NCBI GenBank assembly: GCA_019243075.1
Contig: JAFAUV010000307.1
Location: 1 to 9,040 of the forward strand
Reading direction: 5' to 3'
Origin: Bradyrhizobium sp.
GTDB taxonomy: Bacteria > Pseudomonadota > Alphaproteobacteria > Rhizobiales > Xanthobacteraceae
Length of the DNA: 9,040 nucleotides
Shown here: piece by piece, positions 1 through 6,418 of the stretch
Layout of the letters: every line of letters begins with the position of its first letter
Numbering within the stretch: position 1 is the first letter of the stretch
The notes under the pieces: generated by a model
Seen by the model: the letters and a program-made list of their open reading frames with translations, nothing else
The model's database searches: none
What the model was told of the DNA's origin: nothing
Made by a program: the position numbers and the translations under genes

Positions 1-280
1 TGCCGGGCGCGGAGAGGAAATCGGTAACGGCCCTTTCCGCCTCCTCCAGCGGCGTCCTTCTGACCGCGAGCTTGGCCACCAACGCGCCGATCTGGGGATC
101 GTCCTTCCATTTGTCCGTGGCATCGCCGAGTGGCGGACCAGCCCAGACCTGGGCCAGCGAAATCTCTGGCACCTTGGCCTGGGCGCATGGCCAGTCCGGG
201 TAGCGCGGATCGGCGGCGGCGCAGATTTGCGTCGACGCAACGGCAATCAGCAGTGACCCGATCATGCCTGGCAATCTCAT
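1..280 (-). CDS. Small exported protein of the PQQ/ABC operon (partial, C-terminus beyond window)
   Basis: The ATG at 280 overlaps the permease stop by four bases (ATGA), and GGAGG at 291-287 lies six bases upstream, so the start is well supported. The first 93 codons are open to the window edge. Residues 1-22 look like a Sec signal peptide (hydrophobic GSLLIAVAS core, cleavage likely after CAAA). The mature part begins DPRYPDWPCAQ and contains the phrase ISLAQVWAGPP, with one cysteine near residue 32. I do not recognise a catalytic domain. Last place in an operon after ABC ATPase and permease matches the exported protein (LutG-like) that follows the ABC genes in Methylorubrum lut clusters; that equivalence is from memory of gene order. 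A periplasmic accessory role is inferred. The gene is incomplete, so total length is unknown. Confidence 0.8.
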   Translation of the reverse strand, partial: MRLPGMIGSLLIAVASTQICAAADPRYPDWPCAQAKVPEISLAQVWAGPPLGDATDKWKDDPQIGALVAKLAVRRTPLEEAERAVTDFLSAPG

Positions 281-1125
281 GTCTCGCCTCCGGCGGGTCC
301 CCGTCGGGCCAGCCCGCGCGAGGGATCATAGGCGAAAATCGCGCCGATCATGAAGGCCGCCGTACAGCCCGCGACCACCGCGAGCGATATCCAGTTCACC
401 TGGCCGTACAGCGCAAATCGGATCAGCTCGACCGCATGCGTGAACGGATTCCATTGGCAGACATAGTAGAGCATCGGGCTGCCCTCCTGCACCCGCCATA
501 GCGGGTAAAGGGCGGATGATGCAAAGAACATCGGGAAGATCACGAAGTTCATGACGCCCGCGAAATTTTCGAGCTGCTTGATCCCCGACGAGATCAGCAT
601 GCCGAGCGCACCCAGCATCAGGCCGGACAGGATCAGCGCCGGCAGCAGCGTGAGATAGCCGATCGGCGGCGGGGTGATGTCCCAGAACCACGCGATGAGG
701 AGGAATGCATAGACCTGCAGCAGCGAAACCGCAGTTCCCGCGAGCAGCTTGCAGAACAGCAGATAGCCGCGCGGCAACGGGCTTACCAAAAGCGTGCGCA
801 TGTTGCCCATCTCGCGGTCATAGACCATCGAGAGTGAGGATTGCATGCCGTTGAAGAGGTGGATCATCGCCATCAAACCGGGCGCGATATAGACCTCATA
901 GAGGATGTAGGTCTCGTAAGGAGGGATGATGGAGATGCCGAGCACCTGCCGGAAGCCGGCGGCGAAGATGAAAAGCCAGACCAGCGGCCGCACCAGCGCG
1001 GAGACGAAACGCTCACGCTGATGCAGGAAGCGCAGCGCCTCGCGCCACACGATGCCGTTGAGGCAGGTGACATATTCGCTGAGCGAGAAGCCGCTGCGGC
1101 TGTTATCGACCGTCGTGGAGCTCAT
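277..1125 (-). CDS. ABC-2 type permease, PQQ-dependent alcohol dehydrogenase system (PedC/LutF-like)
   Basis: A 282-residue inner-membrane protein with about six hydrophobic segments, near residues 43-60, 78-96, 128-147, 157-180, 188-208 and 245-266. This is the layout of ABC-2 permeases. The conserved stretch VYDREMGNMRTLLVSPLPRG (about 101-120) before the third segment is typical of that family and is likely the coupling region to the ATPase. The length fits the family described as alcohol ABC transporter permease PedC. The start at 1125 overlaps the ATPase stop (ATGA), with GGGGAG nine bases upstream. It is the channel partner of the adjacent ATPase. ABC-2 permeases mostly export, whereas genetics of the Pseudomonas and Methylorubrum relatives link this system to lanthanide-dependent growth, so substrate and direction remain open. 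The family call is firm; the substrate is inference. Confidence 0.9.
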   Translation of the reverse strand: MSSTTVDNSRSGFSLSEYVTCLNGIVWREALRFLHQRERFVSALVRPLVWLFIFAAGFRQVLGISIIPPYETYILYEVYIAPGLMAMIHLFNGMQSSLSMVYDREMGNMRTLLVSPLPRGYLLFCKLLAGTAVSLLQVYAFLLIAWFWDITPPPIGYLTLLPALILSGLMLGALGMLISSGIKQLENFAGVMNFVIFPMFFASSALYPLWRVQEGSPMLYYVCQWNPFTHAVELIRFALYGQVNWISLAVVAGCTAAFMIGAIFAYDPSRGLARRGPAGGET

Positions 1126-1940
1126 GGCGCGAGACTCCCCGATTGCGCGCCGGTCAGGCGCATGAAGGCCGAGTTGACGTCCTGCGCGCCGGCCTTGCCG
1201 AGGACATCGCCCACTGCGCCGCGCGCCAGCATGCGGCCCTGATGCAGGATGACGAGATCGTCGCCTGGCGCGATCTCGTCGAACAGATGCGTGGCCCAGA
1301 GCACGCCGATGCCCTGCTCGGCGACGAGCTGGCGGACGTGGGACAGGATATCCGAGCGCGCCTTAACATCGAGCCCGACGGTGGCTTCGTCGAGCAGCAA
1401 GAGGCGCGGCCGATGCAGCAGCGCACGCGCGATCTCGAGCCGGCGCATCTGTCCGCCCGAGAGGTCGCGCACCTTGCTGCCCGCCCGATCGGCAAGGGCG
1501 ATCCGCGCCAGCACCTCTTCCGCCCGGTTGCGCGCATCGCGCCGCCCAATGCCATGCAGTGCCGCGTGATAGAGCAGGTTCTGCATGAGCGAGAGATCGA
1601 GGTCGAGCGTGCGCGGCTGGAACACGACGCCGAGCAGCCGCAAGGCTTCGCCGGGCGCACGGCCGATGTCGTGGCCGAAAATGCTGATTTGGCCGGCCTG
1701 GATGCCGAACAGCCGCGTGATCAGCGAGAACAGCGTGCTTTTGCCGGCACCGTTCAGGCCGAGCAACGCCGTGAAACTTGCGGGCGCCACGGTAAAGTCG
1801 ACGTCGATCAACGCGCGGCGCGCGCCATAAGCGTGGCTCACGCCGGAGATCGACAGCGCCGGCGTCGCGGCCGCTTGGCGCCGGGCCGGAGTGGAGGGAT
1901 CGGCGGAAGCCACGGCGGCCGGTGCTTCGGTTGCGATCAT
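1122..1940 (-). CDS. ABC transporter ATP-binding protein, PQQ-dependent alcohol dehydrogenase system (PedB/LutE-like)
   Basis: A 272-residue cytoplasmic ATPase that powers the adjacent permease. All nucleotide-binding motifs are intact: Walker A GLNGAGKST at 61-69, Q-loop Gln108 in VVFQPR, signature LSGGQMRR at 160-167, Walker B LLLLDE at 180-185 followed by the D-loop GLD, and switch His218 in WATHLFDE. The first 25 or so residues are Ala/Pro-rich and precede the domain. It overlaps the propeller gene (ATGA at 1940-1937) and the permease gene (1125-1122), so translation is probably coupled; only a distant GGGGCG lies upstream of its start. The family is the ATPase subunit found beside PQQ-dependent dehydrogenases. 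No motif is missing, so it should be active. Confidence 0.94.
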   Translation of the reverse strand: MIATEAPAAVASADPSTPARRQAAATPALSISGVSHAYGARRALIDVDFTVAPASFTALLGLNGAGKSTLFSLITRLFGIQAGQISIFGHDIGRAPGEALRLLGVVFQPRTLDLDLSLMQNLLYHAALHGIGRRDARNRAEEVLARIALADRAGSKVRDLSGGQMRRLEIARALLHRPRLLLLDEATVGLDVKARSDILSHVRQLVAEQGIGVLWATHLFDEIAPGDDLVILHQGRMLARGAVGDVLGKAGAQDVNSAFMRLTGAQSGSLAP

Positions 1941-2902
1941 GGCGATATCGTTACGCCCCAGGGCAGCTCGCCGACCTGGATGCTCTTGAGCACCTTTTGC
2001 GCGGCGACGTCTATCACCGAGACGTCGTTCGAAACGCCGTTGGTGACCATTAGATATTTTTCATCCGGCGTGAACGCCATGTGCCAGACCCTTTGGCCGA
2101 CCAGAAGATATTTGGTCACGGCATGGGTGGTGGCGTCAACGACGGCGACGCGATTGGCGGGCCCGAGCGCGACAAAGGCGGTCTTGTCGTCCTTGGTCAT
2201 GCCGATGCCGACCGGCTGGATTGCCTCGCTGCGCAAGCCCGGAATGTTGAAGGTGACCTTGCCGATCACGACATGCTTGACCGGATCGATGATCGAAACC
2301 GTTCCGCCGATTTCGGAAGACACCCACAATTCCGAGCCGTCATGCTTGAACTCGGCAAAGCGCGGCCGTGAATCGACCAGCACATTGGCGGCAACCTCGC
2401 GCGTCGAGGTGTCGATGAAATGCGCCATGTTGGTCGTCTCCGACGTACAGATCAGGATCTTTCCGTCGGGGCTGACCATCATGCCTTCGGGCTCGACACC
2501 GACCTGAATGTCGCCGAGCCGCGTGCGCTTGGCGATATCGATGACGGTGACGGTATTGTCATTTTCGTTGGCGACGTACAGCGTCTTGCCGGCCGCATCC
2601 TGGGTGAAGAGTTCCGGATCGGGGCCGGAGGGCAGGGTGTCTACGATCTGCAGCGTCTTGGTGTCGATCATTTGGATGGTGTCGTCGTCGCCGACGGCAA
2701 CCATCACGAATTTTCCATCTCGCGTGAACTCGATGCCGCGCGGCCGTTGCCCTACCTTGATGGTGGCGGTGACCGCCCATTTGTCGGTATCGATGACCGT
2801 GACCGTGTTGCCTTTCTCGTTCGAGACATAGGCGACATAGGCCGAGGCGGGAGCGGCCGTGAGCCAGAGCGCACCGAGGGAAAGCAGGCAACGAAGCCAC
2901 AT
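1937..2902 (-). CDS. Periplasmic YVTN-repeat beta-propeller protein, PQQ-dependent catabolism associated (PedA2-like)
   Basis: A 321-residue exported protein. Residues 1-21 form a signal peptide (hydrophobic LLSLGALWLT core, cleavage after APASA). The rest consists of repeated blades of the pattern YVSNEKGNTVTVIDT / YVANENDNTVTVIDI / WVSSEIGGTVSIID / FVALGPANRVAVVD / MVTNGVSNDVSVID, seven or so in all, the hallmark of YVTN beta-propellers. Acidic or Asn-rich turns (GDDDT near 71-75, NENDN near 112-116) sit on one face. I chose the ATG at 2902 because GGAGAG at 2915-2910 lies seven bases upstream and the signal peptide then starts directly. In-frame ATGs at 2935, 2923 (ATGA overlap with the preceding gene) and 2920 are possible and would add 6-11 residues. 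It lies between binding-protein and ATPase genes, so it probably assists the transporter or the dehydrogenase. Ligand unknown. Confidence 0.9.
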   Translation of the reverse strand: MWLRCLLSLGALWLTAAPASAYVAYVSNEKGNTVTVIDTDKWAVTATIKVGQRPRGIEFTRDGKFVMVAVGDDDTIQMIDTKTLQIVDTLPSGPDPELFTQDAAGKTLYVANENDNTVTVIDIAKRTRLGDIQVGVEPEGMMVSPDGKILICTSETTNMAHFIDTSTREVAANVLVDSRPRFAEFKHDGSELWVSSEIGGTVSIIDPVKHVVIGKVTFNIPGLRSEAIQPVGIGMTKDDKTAFVALGPANRVAVVDATTHAVTKYLLVGQRVWHMAFTPDEKYLMVTNGVSNDVSVIDVAAQKVLKSIQVGELPWGVTISP

Positions 2903-2909
2903 GCACGAT

Positions 2910-2915
2910 CTCTCC
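2910..2915 (-). promoter_or_regulatory. Shine-Dalgarno site deciding the propeller start
   Basis: GGAGAG on the minus strand is seven bases before the ATG at 2902. The three upstream in-frame ATGs at 2935, 2923 and 2920 have no comparable purine tract. This favours 2902, leaving a 17-base gap after the binding-protein stop rather than an overlap. Confidence 0.55.
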
Positions 2916-2919
2916 GCCA

Positions 2920-4101
2920 TCATTGCAGTTTGCATTTGGTTTCGGGTCGGTCGACGCCGAGCGTATCGAGTTCGGAAACCTGGTGCAGGAATCCTTCCTG
3001 CGGCGACACCGACACCACCATGCGGCCGTCGGACAGCAGGATGGGCTGACGAAGTTGCAGGTTCCAGTCCCTGAGGGTCAAGCGCTGGCCCTTGAAGGCT
3101 GCAACGGAAAAATCCTTTCCCTTGATGAACGCAAATATCGCCTTCGCATCACCGGAATTGGTCCGCGAGACGGCTTCGCCTATCATGCGCGCGGCGGTCC
3201 AGGCCTGCATGTCCAGGGCGGTCATGCGGCGCGAATTAAGCTTGACGAAGCGGTTCTGGATCTGGATCGCGCCCCACTGGTCGTGCGCGCCATCCCAGCT
3301 TGTCGGCATCAGCCCGGCTGAACCTGCTACCGGCCGCGGATCCCAGGTGCGGTAGGGCAAATAGGAGGCGAACACCTCGCTTTCGTCGGCGGCAAGGAGA
3401 ACGTCATAGGCCGGCGCCTGCTGGGTGAAGACCGGCATCTGGCGCTGGATCAGCGTGACGCCGCTGTCGGTGCGCCGCGCGCCGCCTGTGTCCTCGAAGG
3501 TGCGCTCCTGCACGATCTTGGCGCCAAAGCGCGTGGCCGTACGGCGCAGCACATCGGCATAGAGCTTGTCGTTGTCATGCGAGCCGGCCACCAGCAGCCA
3601 GCGCCTCCATTGCTTCCAGACGAGGTACTGGCCGAGCCCATCCGCCAGCATTGAACGGGTGGGAGCAACGTGTACGACATTGGCGCGGCAATCCTCTTCG
3701 CGCAGCCGGTCGTCGGTCGAGCCGGCATTGAACAGCACGGTGCCGCGGTCGCGCAGCGCGTCGGCCACCTTCAAGACCTCGTCGGGCGCGAGATCGAGGA
3801 TGATGAAGCCGTCATGTTCGGCAAGCGCGGTCGCGGCCTTGACCGCCTCCTCGCCATCCTTGATCCGCGTCTCGTCCAGCGTGAAATGCTGGTTGAGGAA
3901 TTTTCCGGTGGTGTTGTTGTCCTCGATCGCAAGCCGCGCGCCGGCGATGCCGTCATTGCCCGCGGGCTGTTCGACCAGCGACAAGGTCTCCTTGACGCCG
4001 GCATGGCCGAGATAGCCGATGCCAATCTCGAGCGGCCCGGCCGCGAGCGCCTGCGTCGCGACCACGCCCAGACCGATCGCTCCGATCAGGCATCGGATCA
4101 T
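2920..4101 (-). CDS. ABC transporter periplasmic substrate-binding protein, PQQ-dependent alcohol dehydrogenase system (PedA1/LutA-like)
   Basis: A 393-residue exported binding protein, first gene of the minus-strand operon. Residues 1-20 are a signal peptide (MIRCLIGAIG...TQALA). The mature part starts GPLEIGIGYLGHAG and has a two-lobed type-I (Leu/Ile/Val or amide receptor-like) layout: GIAGARLAIEDNNTTGKFLN at about 51-70, GFIILDLAPDEVL at 98-110, LFNAGSTDDRLRE at 123-135 and a lobe-two segment near VAGSHDNDKLYADVL (171-185). This agrees with the binding-protein family specific to PQQ-dependent alcohol dehydrogenase loci. The start at 4101 is preceded by GAGGAG five bases away and begins the signal peptide directly; an in-frame ATG at 4152 would add 17 unlikely residues. 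Relatives in Pseudomonas and Methylorubrum are tied to lanthanide-dependent alcohol growth; binding of free metal, a metal complex or an organic ligand cannot be decided here. Confidence 0.9.
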   Translation of the reverse strand: MIRCLIGAIGLGVVATQALAAGPLEIGIGYLGHAGVKETLSLVEQPAGNDGIAGARLAIEDNNTTGKFLNQHFTLDETRIKDGEEAVKAATALAEHDGFIILDLAPDEVLKVADALRDRGTVLFNAGSTDDRLREEDCRANVVHVAPTRSMLADGLGQYLVWKQWRRWLLVAGSHDNDKLYADVLRRTATRFGAKIVQERTFEDTGGARRTDSGVTLIQRQMPVFTQQAPAYDVLLAADESEVFASYLPYRTWDPRPVAGSAGLMPTSWDGAHDQWGAIQIQNRFVKLNSRRMTALDMQAWTAARMIGEAVSRTNSGDAKAIFAFIKGKDFSVAAFKGQRLTLRDWNLQLRQPILLSDGRMVVSVSPQEGFLHQVSELDTLGVDRPETKCKLQ

Positions 4102-4106
4102 GGCAT

Positions 4107-4112
4107 CTCCTC
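4107..4112 (-). promoter_or_regulatory. Shine-Dalgarno site of the binding-protein gene
   Basis: GAGGAG on the minus strand, five bases before the ATG at 4101. It selects this start over the in-frame ATG at 4152. Confidence 0.65.
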
Positions 4113-4117
4113 GTGAG

Positions 4118-4138
4118 GTTCTCCTTGGGGCGGAGAAC
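4118..4138 (-). promoter_or_regulatory. Stem-loop in the leader of the ABC operon
   Basis: A perfect 7-bp inverted repeat, GTTCTCC / GGAGAAC with a 7-base loop, lies 16 bases before the ATG at 4101 on the transcribed minus strand. The GGAGAAC arm resembles a ribosome-binding site that the stem would hide, while the real GAGGAG lies just outside. It could stabilise or modulate the leader. No U-tract follows, so it is not a terminator. Function is inference. Confidence 0.4.
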
Positions 4139-4141
4139 TCT

Positions 4142-4151
4142 TGTTGCAACA
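4142..4151. promoter_or_regulatory. Palindrome TGTTGCAACA, candidate operator
   Basis: A perfect 10-bp palindrome in the 120-bp gap between the divergent ABC operon and the DUF3280-type gene. The arm GTTGCA recurs as an inverted repeat in the kinase/regulator gap at 6301-6322. Its position suits a regulator serving either promoter. No footprint evidence is available. Confidence 0.35.
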
Positions 4152-4167
4152 TGACTGAATTGCCTTA

Positions 4168-4177
4168 GCTTGCAAGC
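4168..4177. promoter_or_regulatory. Palindrome GCTTGCAAGC, candidate operator
   Basis: A second perfect 10-bp palindrome with the same TTGCAA core as the one at 4142-4151, centred 26 bp from it. Two like palindromes in one divergent promoter region suggest paired binding sites, but short palindromes also arise by chance. Confidence 0.3.
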
Positions 4178-4221
4178 CTACTTTGTATCGTTGCGTTGTC
4201 GCGTGTATGCAGGTCACGATC

Positions 4222-4737
4222 ATGAGAGCACGCCTTGTCATCGCTGCGCTGTCGCTGGGTTGGGTGCAGGCCCATGCGGCCGAGCCGCCGAAACTCGCGG
4301 TGTTCGATTTCGAGATGATCGACACCAGCCTGCAGGGCGAGACGTACGGCAAGCGCAGCGATGAGCAGGAACGTTTGATGCGGACCGGCGACCAGCTACG
4401 CAAGGAGCTCGGCGAGTCCGGCAAGTTCCAGATCCTTGACATCGCTCCGGTCAATGCTGCGGCGCATCAGAGCCATTTGCAGGCGTGTGGCGGCTGCGAT
4501 GCCAAATTGGCAAGGCAGCTCGGCGCAGAACTGTACATCACCGGCACGGTGCAGAAGGTCTCGAACCTCATCCTCAATGTGAATGTCTATCTGCATGATG
4601 CGCAGACCGGCCGTCTCGTCACGGTTGCGAGCGCCGACATGCGCGGCAATACGGACGAATCCTGGTCGCGCGCCACGCATTACCTGGTGCGGGAACGTTT
4701 GCTCGCGCCGAATTACGGCGCGCCGCAGTCGCGATAG
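4222..4737 (+). CDS. Exported DUF3280/DUF2380-family protein
   Basis: A 171-residue exported protein. Residues 1-19 are a signal peptide (hydrophobic LVIAALSLGW core, cleavage near QAHA). The mature protein opens PPKLAVFDFEMIDTS, followed by RLMRTGDQLRKEL, ILDIAPV, GAELYITGTVQKVSNLILNV and NVYLHDAQTGRLV. This strand pattern is typical of small periplasmic proteins of the DUF2380/DUF3280 type. A CGGC motif (Cys89 and Cys92) could form a disulfide or bind metal. The start at 4222 places the signal peptide at the N-terminus; GCAGG upstream is only a weak ribosome site, and an ATG at 4207 or TTG at 4183 are alternatives. It is transcribed away from the ABC operon across a shared control region and ends seven bases before the convergent fghA. 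No reaction is known to me; a periplasmic role alongside the transporter is inferred from position. Confidence 0.82.
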   Translation: MRARLVIAALSLGWVQAHAAEPPKLAVFDFEMIDTSLQGETYGKRSDEQERLMRTGDQLRKELGESGKFQILDIAPVNAAAHQSHLQACGGCDAKLARQLGAELYITGTVQKVSNLILNVNVYLHDAQTGRLVTVASADMRGNTDESWSRATHYLVRERLLAPNYGAPQSR

Positions 4738-4744
4738 GGCCGGA

Positions 4745-5590
4745 TCAGGCTTTGAGCCGCTGCGCGTGCCAGCGCAGATGATCGCCCATGAAAGTCGAGA
4801 TGAAATAATAGCTGTGGTCGTAGCCGGCTTGCCGCCGCAAGGTGAGGGGAATTTTGGCCTTTTCGCAGGCTGCTTGCAGCAACTCGGGCCGAAGCTGCTC
4901 GGTCAGGAATTGATCGGCATCGCCGTAATCGACCAAAAACTCCCTGAATTTCGCGCCGTCCTCGATCAGCGCGACGGTGTCATGCTTGCGCCAGGCCTTG
5001 CTGTTGTTGCCGAGATAACCGCCGAGCGCCTTGAGGCCCCACGGCACTTGCGAGGGCGCGACGATCGGTGCAAAGGCGCTGGCGGCGCGATAACGATCGG
5101 GATGACGTAGCGCGCATGTCAGCGCGCCGTGGCCGCCCATGGAGTGGCCCATGATCGATTGCCGCTGCGGATCGGCCGGAAAATGCTCGGCGATGAGCTT
5201 TGGCAGCTCCTCGGTGACATAGCTCCACATGCGGTAGTTGCGCGCAAACGGCGCCTCGGTCGCATCGACATAAAATCCCGCGCCCAAGCCGAAATCATAG
5301 GAATTGGCAGGATCGCCGGGCACATCTGCGCCGCGCGGGCTGGTGTCGGGCGCAACGAAGATCAGACCGTGCTCGGCGCAGGCGCTGCGAAACTCGCCTT
5401 TTTCCGTGACATTGGCATGGGTGCAGGTCAGCCCCGACAGATAGGTGACGACCGGCAGTTTGCTGCCCTCGCGATGGTCGGGAACATAGACCGAGAACGC
5501 CATGTCGGTATTTGTCTCGGCGCTCGGGTGTCGATAGACGCCTTGCGTGCCGCCGTAAGAGCGGTTCGTGGAAACGGTCTGCATGGTCAT
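4745..5590 (-). CDS. fghA: S-formylglutathione hydrolase
   Basis: A 281-residue cytoplasmic serine hydrolase of the esterase D family. It cleaves S-formylglutathione to formate and glutathione, the second step of glutathione-dependent formaldehyde oxidation. Visible features: YLSGLTCTHANVTEKG (50-65) with the conserved Cys56 near the active site, PDTSPRG (81-87), nucleophile elbow GHSMGGHGA with Ser150, acidic residue Asp226 in GDADQFL, and His259 in GYDHSYYF. The catalytic triad is complete and the length is normal. The start is 5590 or, two codons later, 5584; neither has a strong ribosome site. It lies 36 bp downstream of the response regulator gene on the same strand, so the two are probably co-transcribed. 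The partner alcohol dehydrogenase class III (FlhA/AdhI) and Gfa are not in the window. Confidence 0.96.
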   Translation of the reverse strand: MTMQTVSTNRSYGGTQGVYRHPSAETNTDMAFSVYVPDHREGSKLPVVTYLSGLTCTHANVTEKGEFRSACAEHGLIFVAPDTSPRGADVPGDPANSYDFGLGAGFYVDATEAPFARNYRMWSYVTEELPKLIAEHFPADPQRQSIMGHSMGGHGALTCALRHPDRYRAASAFAPIVAPSQVPWGLKALGGYLGNNSKAWRKHDTVALIEDGAKFREFLVDYGDADQFLTEQLRPELLQAACEKAKIPLTLRRQAGYDHSYYFISTFMGDHLRWHAQRLKA

Positions 5591-5626
5591 GATCTCGCGG
5601 GGCTCGTGCTCGGAAGACGCGATTCT

Positions 5627-6247
5627 TTACGACACGCCGCTCTCGATGGCCAGACGCACGAGTTCTGCCGCGGTCCGCACGCCGAGCTTCTGGCGAATGA
5701 TCGAGGAGGTATTGGCGACTGTCTTGTAGGGGGAATGGATCAGCCAGGCGATCTCGGACAGGCTCTTGCCGGAGGACAGCAGGCGCAGGATTTCCATCTC
5801 GCGCGGGTTGAGCTTTGACAGGGGACTTTTCGCGACGGCAGGCCCGGAAAAGGCGATGTTGCGCGCCAGCGCGGATGGCAGATAGACGCCGCCCCTGCCG
5901 ACTTCGCGGATCGCCTCGAGCAGATCCTGCGGATCGCCGGTCTTGGCCACGTAACCCTTGGCGCCGCTTTCGATGGCCCGCGCCACAAAGGCTGGATCGT
6001 CGTTCATGCTGAACATGATGATGCAGGCGGAGGAATCATGCGCCAGGATGCGCCGCGTCAGCTCGAAACCCGAGACGGTCGGCAGGTTGATATCGACCAC
6101 GCAGAGGTCCGGACGCTCGGCGAGGAAAGCGCGCTCGGCGCTCTCGGCATCCGATGCCTCCAGGATGACGATGTCCGGCTCGTCGGCAAGCACGGTGCGA
6201 CAGCCGGACGCTACGATCGGATGATCATCAGCGATCAGAATGCGCAT
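5627..6247 (-). CDS. LuxR/FixJ-type two-component response regulator (FlhR/MoxX-like)
   Basis: A 206-residue cytoplasmic DNA-binding regulator. The receiver domain (about 1-118) has the acidic pair Asp7-Asp8 in IADDHP, phosphoacceptor Asp52 in VVDINLP, Ser80 in the Thr/Ser position and Lys102 in YVAKT. The LuxR helix-turn-helix (about 145-206) reads LNPREMEILRLLSSGKSLSE followed by the recognition region around KTVANTSSIIRQKLGV. The ATG at 6247 starts directly at the receiver; extending to 6427 would add 60 residues that do not look like protein and would use up the divergent promoter. It is upstream of fghA on the same strand and divergent from a histidine kinase gene, its likely partner. 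In Paracoccus, FlhSR controls formaldehyde-oxidation genes; equivalence is inferred from context and domain type. Confidence 0.93.
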   Translation of the reverse strand: MRILIADDHPIVASGCRTVLADEPDIVILEASDAESAERAFLAERPDLCVVDINLPTVSGFELTRRILAHDSSACIIMFSMNDDPAFVARAIESGAKGYVAKTGDPQDLLEAIREVGRGGVYLPSALARNIAFSGPAVAKSPLSKLNPREMEILRLLSSGKSLSEIAWLIHSPYKTVANTSSIIRQKLGVRTAAELVRLAIESGVS

Positions 6248-6300
6248 CGAATCCGCCCCGCGGCTCGCTCCCATTGCTGCGCCGCATCGTGCAGGCGCGC

Positions 6301-6322
6301 AGTTGCAGTCGGCCATGCAACT
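6301..6322. promoter_or_regulatory. Inverted repeat AGTTGCA-N8-TGCAACT, candidate operator
   Basis: Perfect 7-bp arms at 6301-6307 and 6316-6322 in the 171-bp gap between the divergent regulator and kinase genes. The right arm abuts a possible -35 element of the kinase promoter. The half-site matches the palindrome at 4142-4151. A binding site for the neighbouring LuxR-type regulator is a reasonable guess, not shown. Confidence 0.4.
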
Positions 6323-6350
6323 TGGGCGGCAATGCGGTACGTTTCGATTA
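6322..6350 (+). promoter_or_regulatory. Possible sigma-70-type promoter of the kinase gene
   Basis: TTGGGC (6322-6327), 17 bases, then CGATTA (6345-6350), about 70 bp before the kinase ATG. Match to consensus is weak. It is listed because the inverted repeat at 6301-6322 lies directly upstream, where an activator would sit. Confidence 0.2.
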
Positions 6351-6418
6351 AGGCAGACGAGCCAACTGCCTGTCAACGTTCCTCTTGCCGAGGGCGGAGG
6401 CCAGATGAGGGACATGCA

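Noticed and set aside
1143..2507. 454-codon open frame on the plus strand opposite the ATPase and propeller genes
   Set aside because: It lies antisense to two genes with intact family motifs, has no recognisable domain, and long shadow frames are common in GC-rich DNA.
4102..4152. N-terminal extension of the binding protein from the ATG at 4152
   Set aside because: It would place 17 polar residues before an obvious signal peptide; GAGGAG supports the start at 4101.
5129..5818. 229-codon plus-strand frame opposite fghA and the regulator C-terminus
   Set aside because: It is antisense to the catalytic core of FghA and to the LuxR helix-turn-helix, and has no domain of its own.
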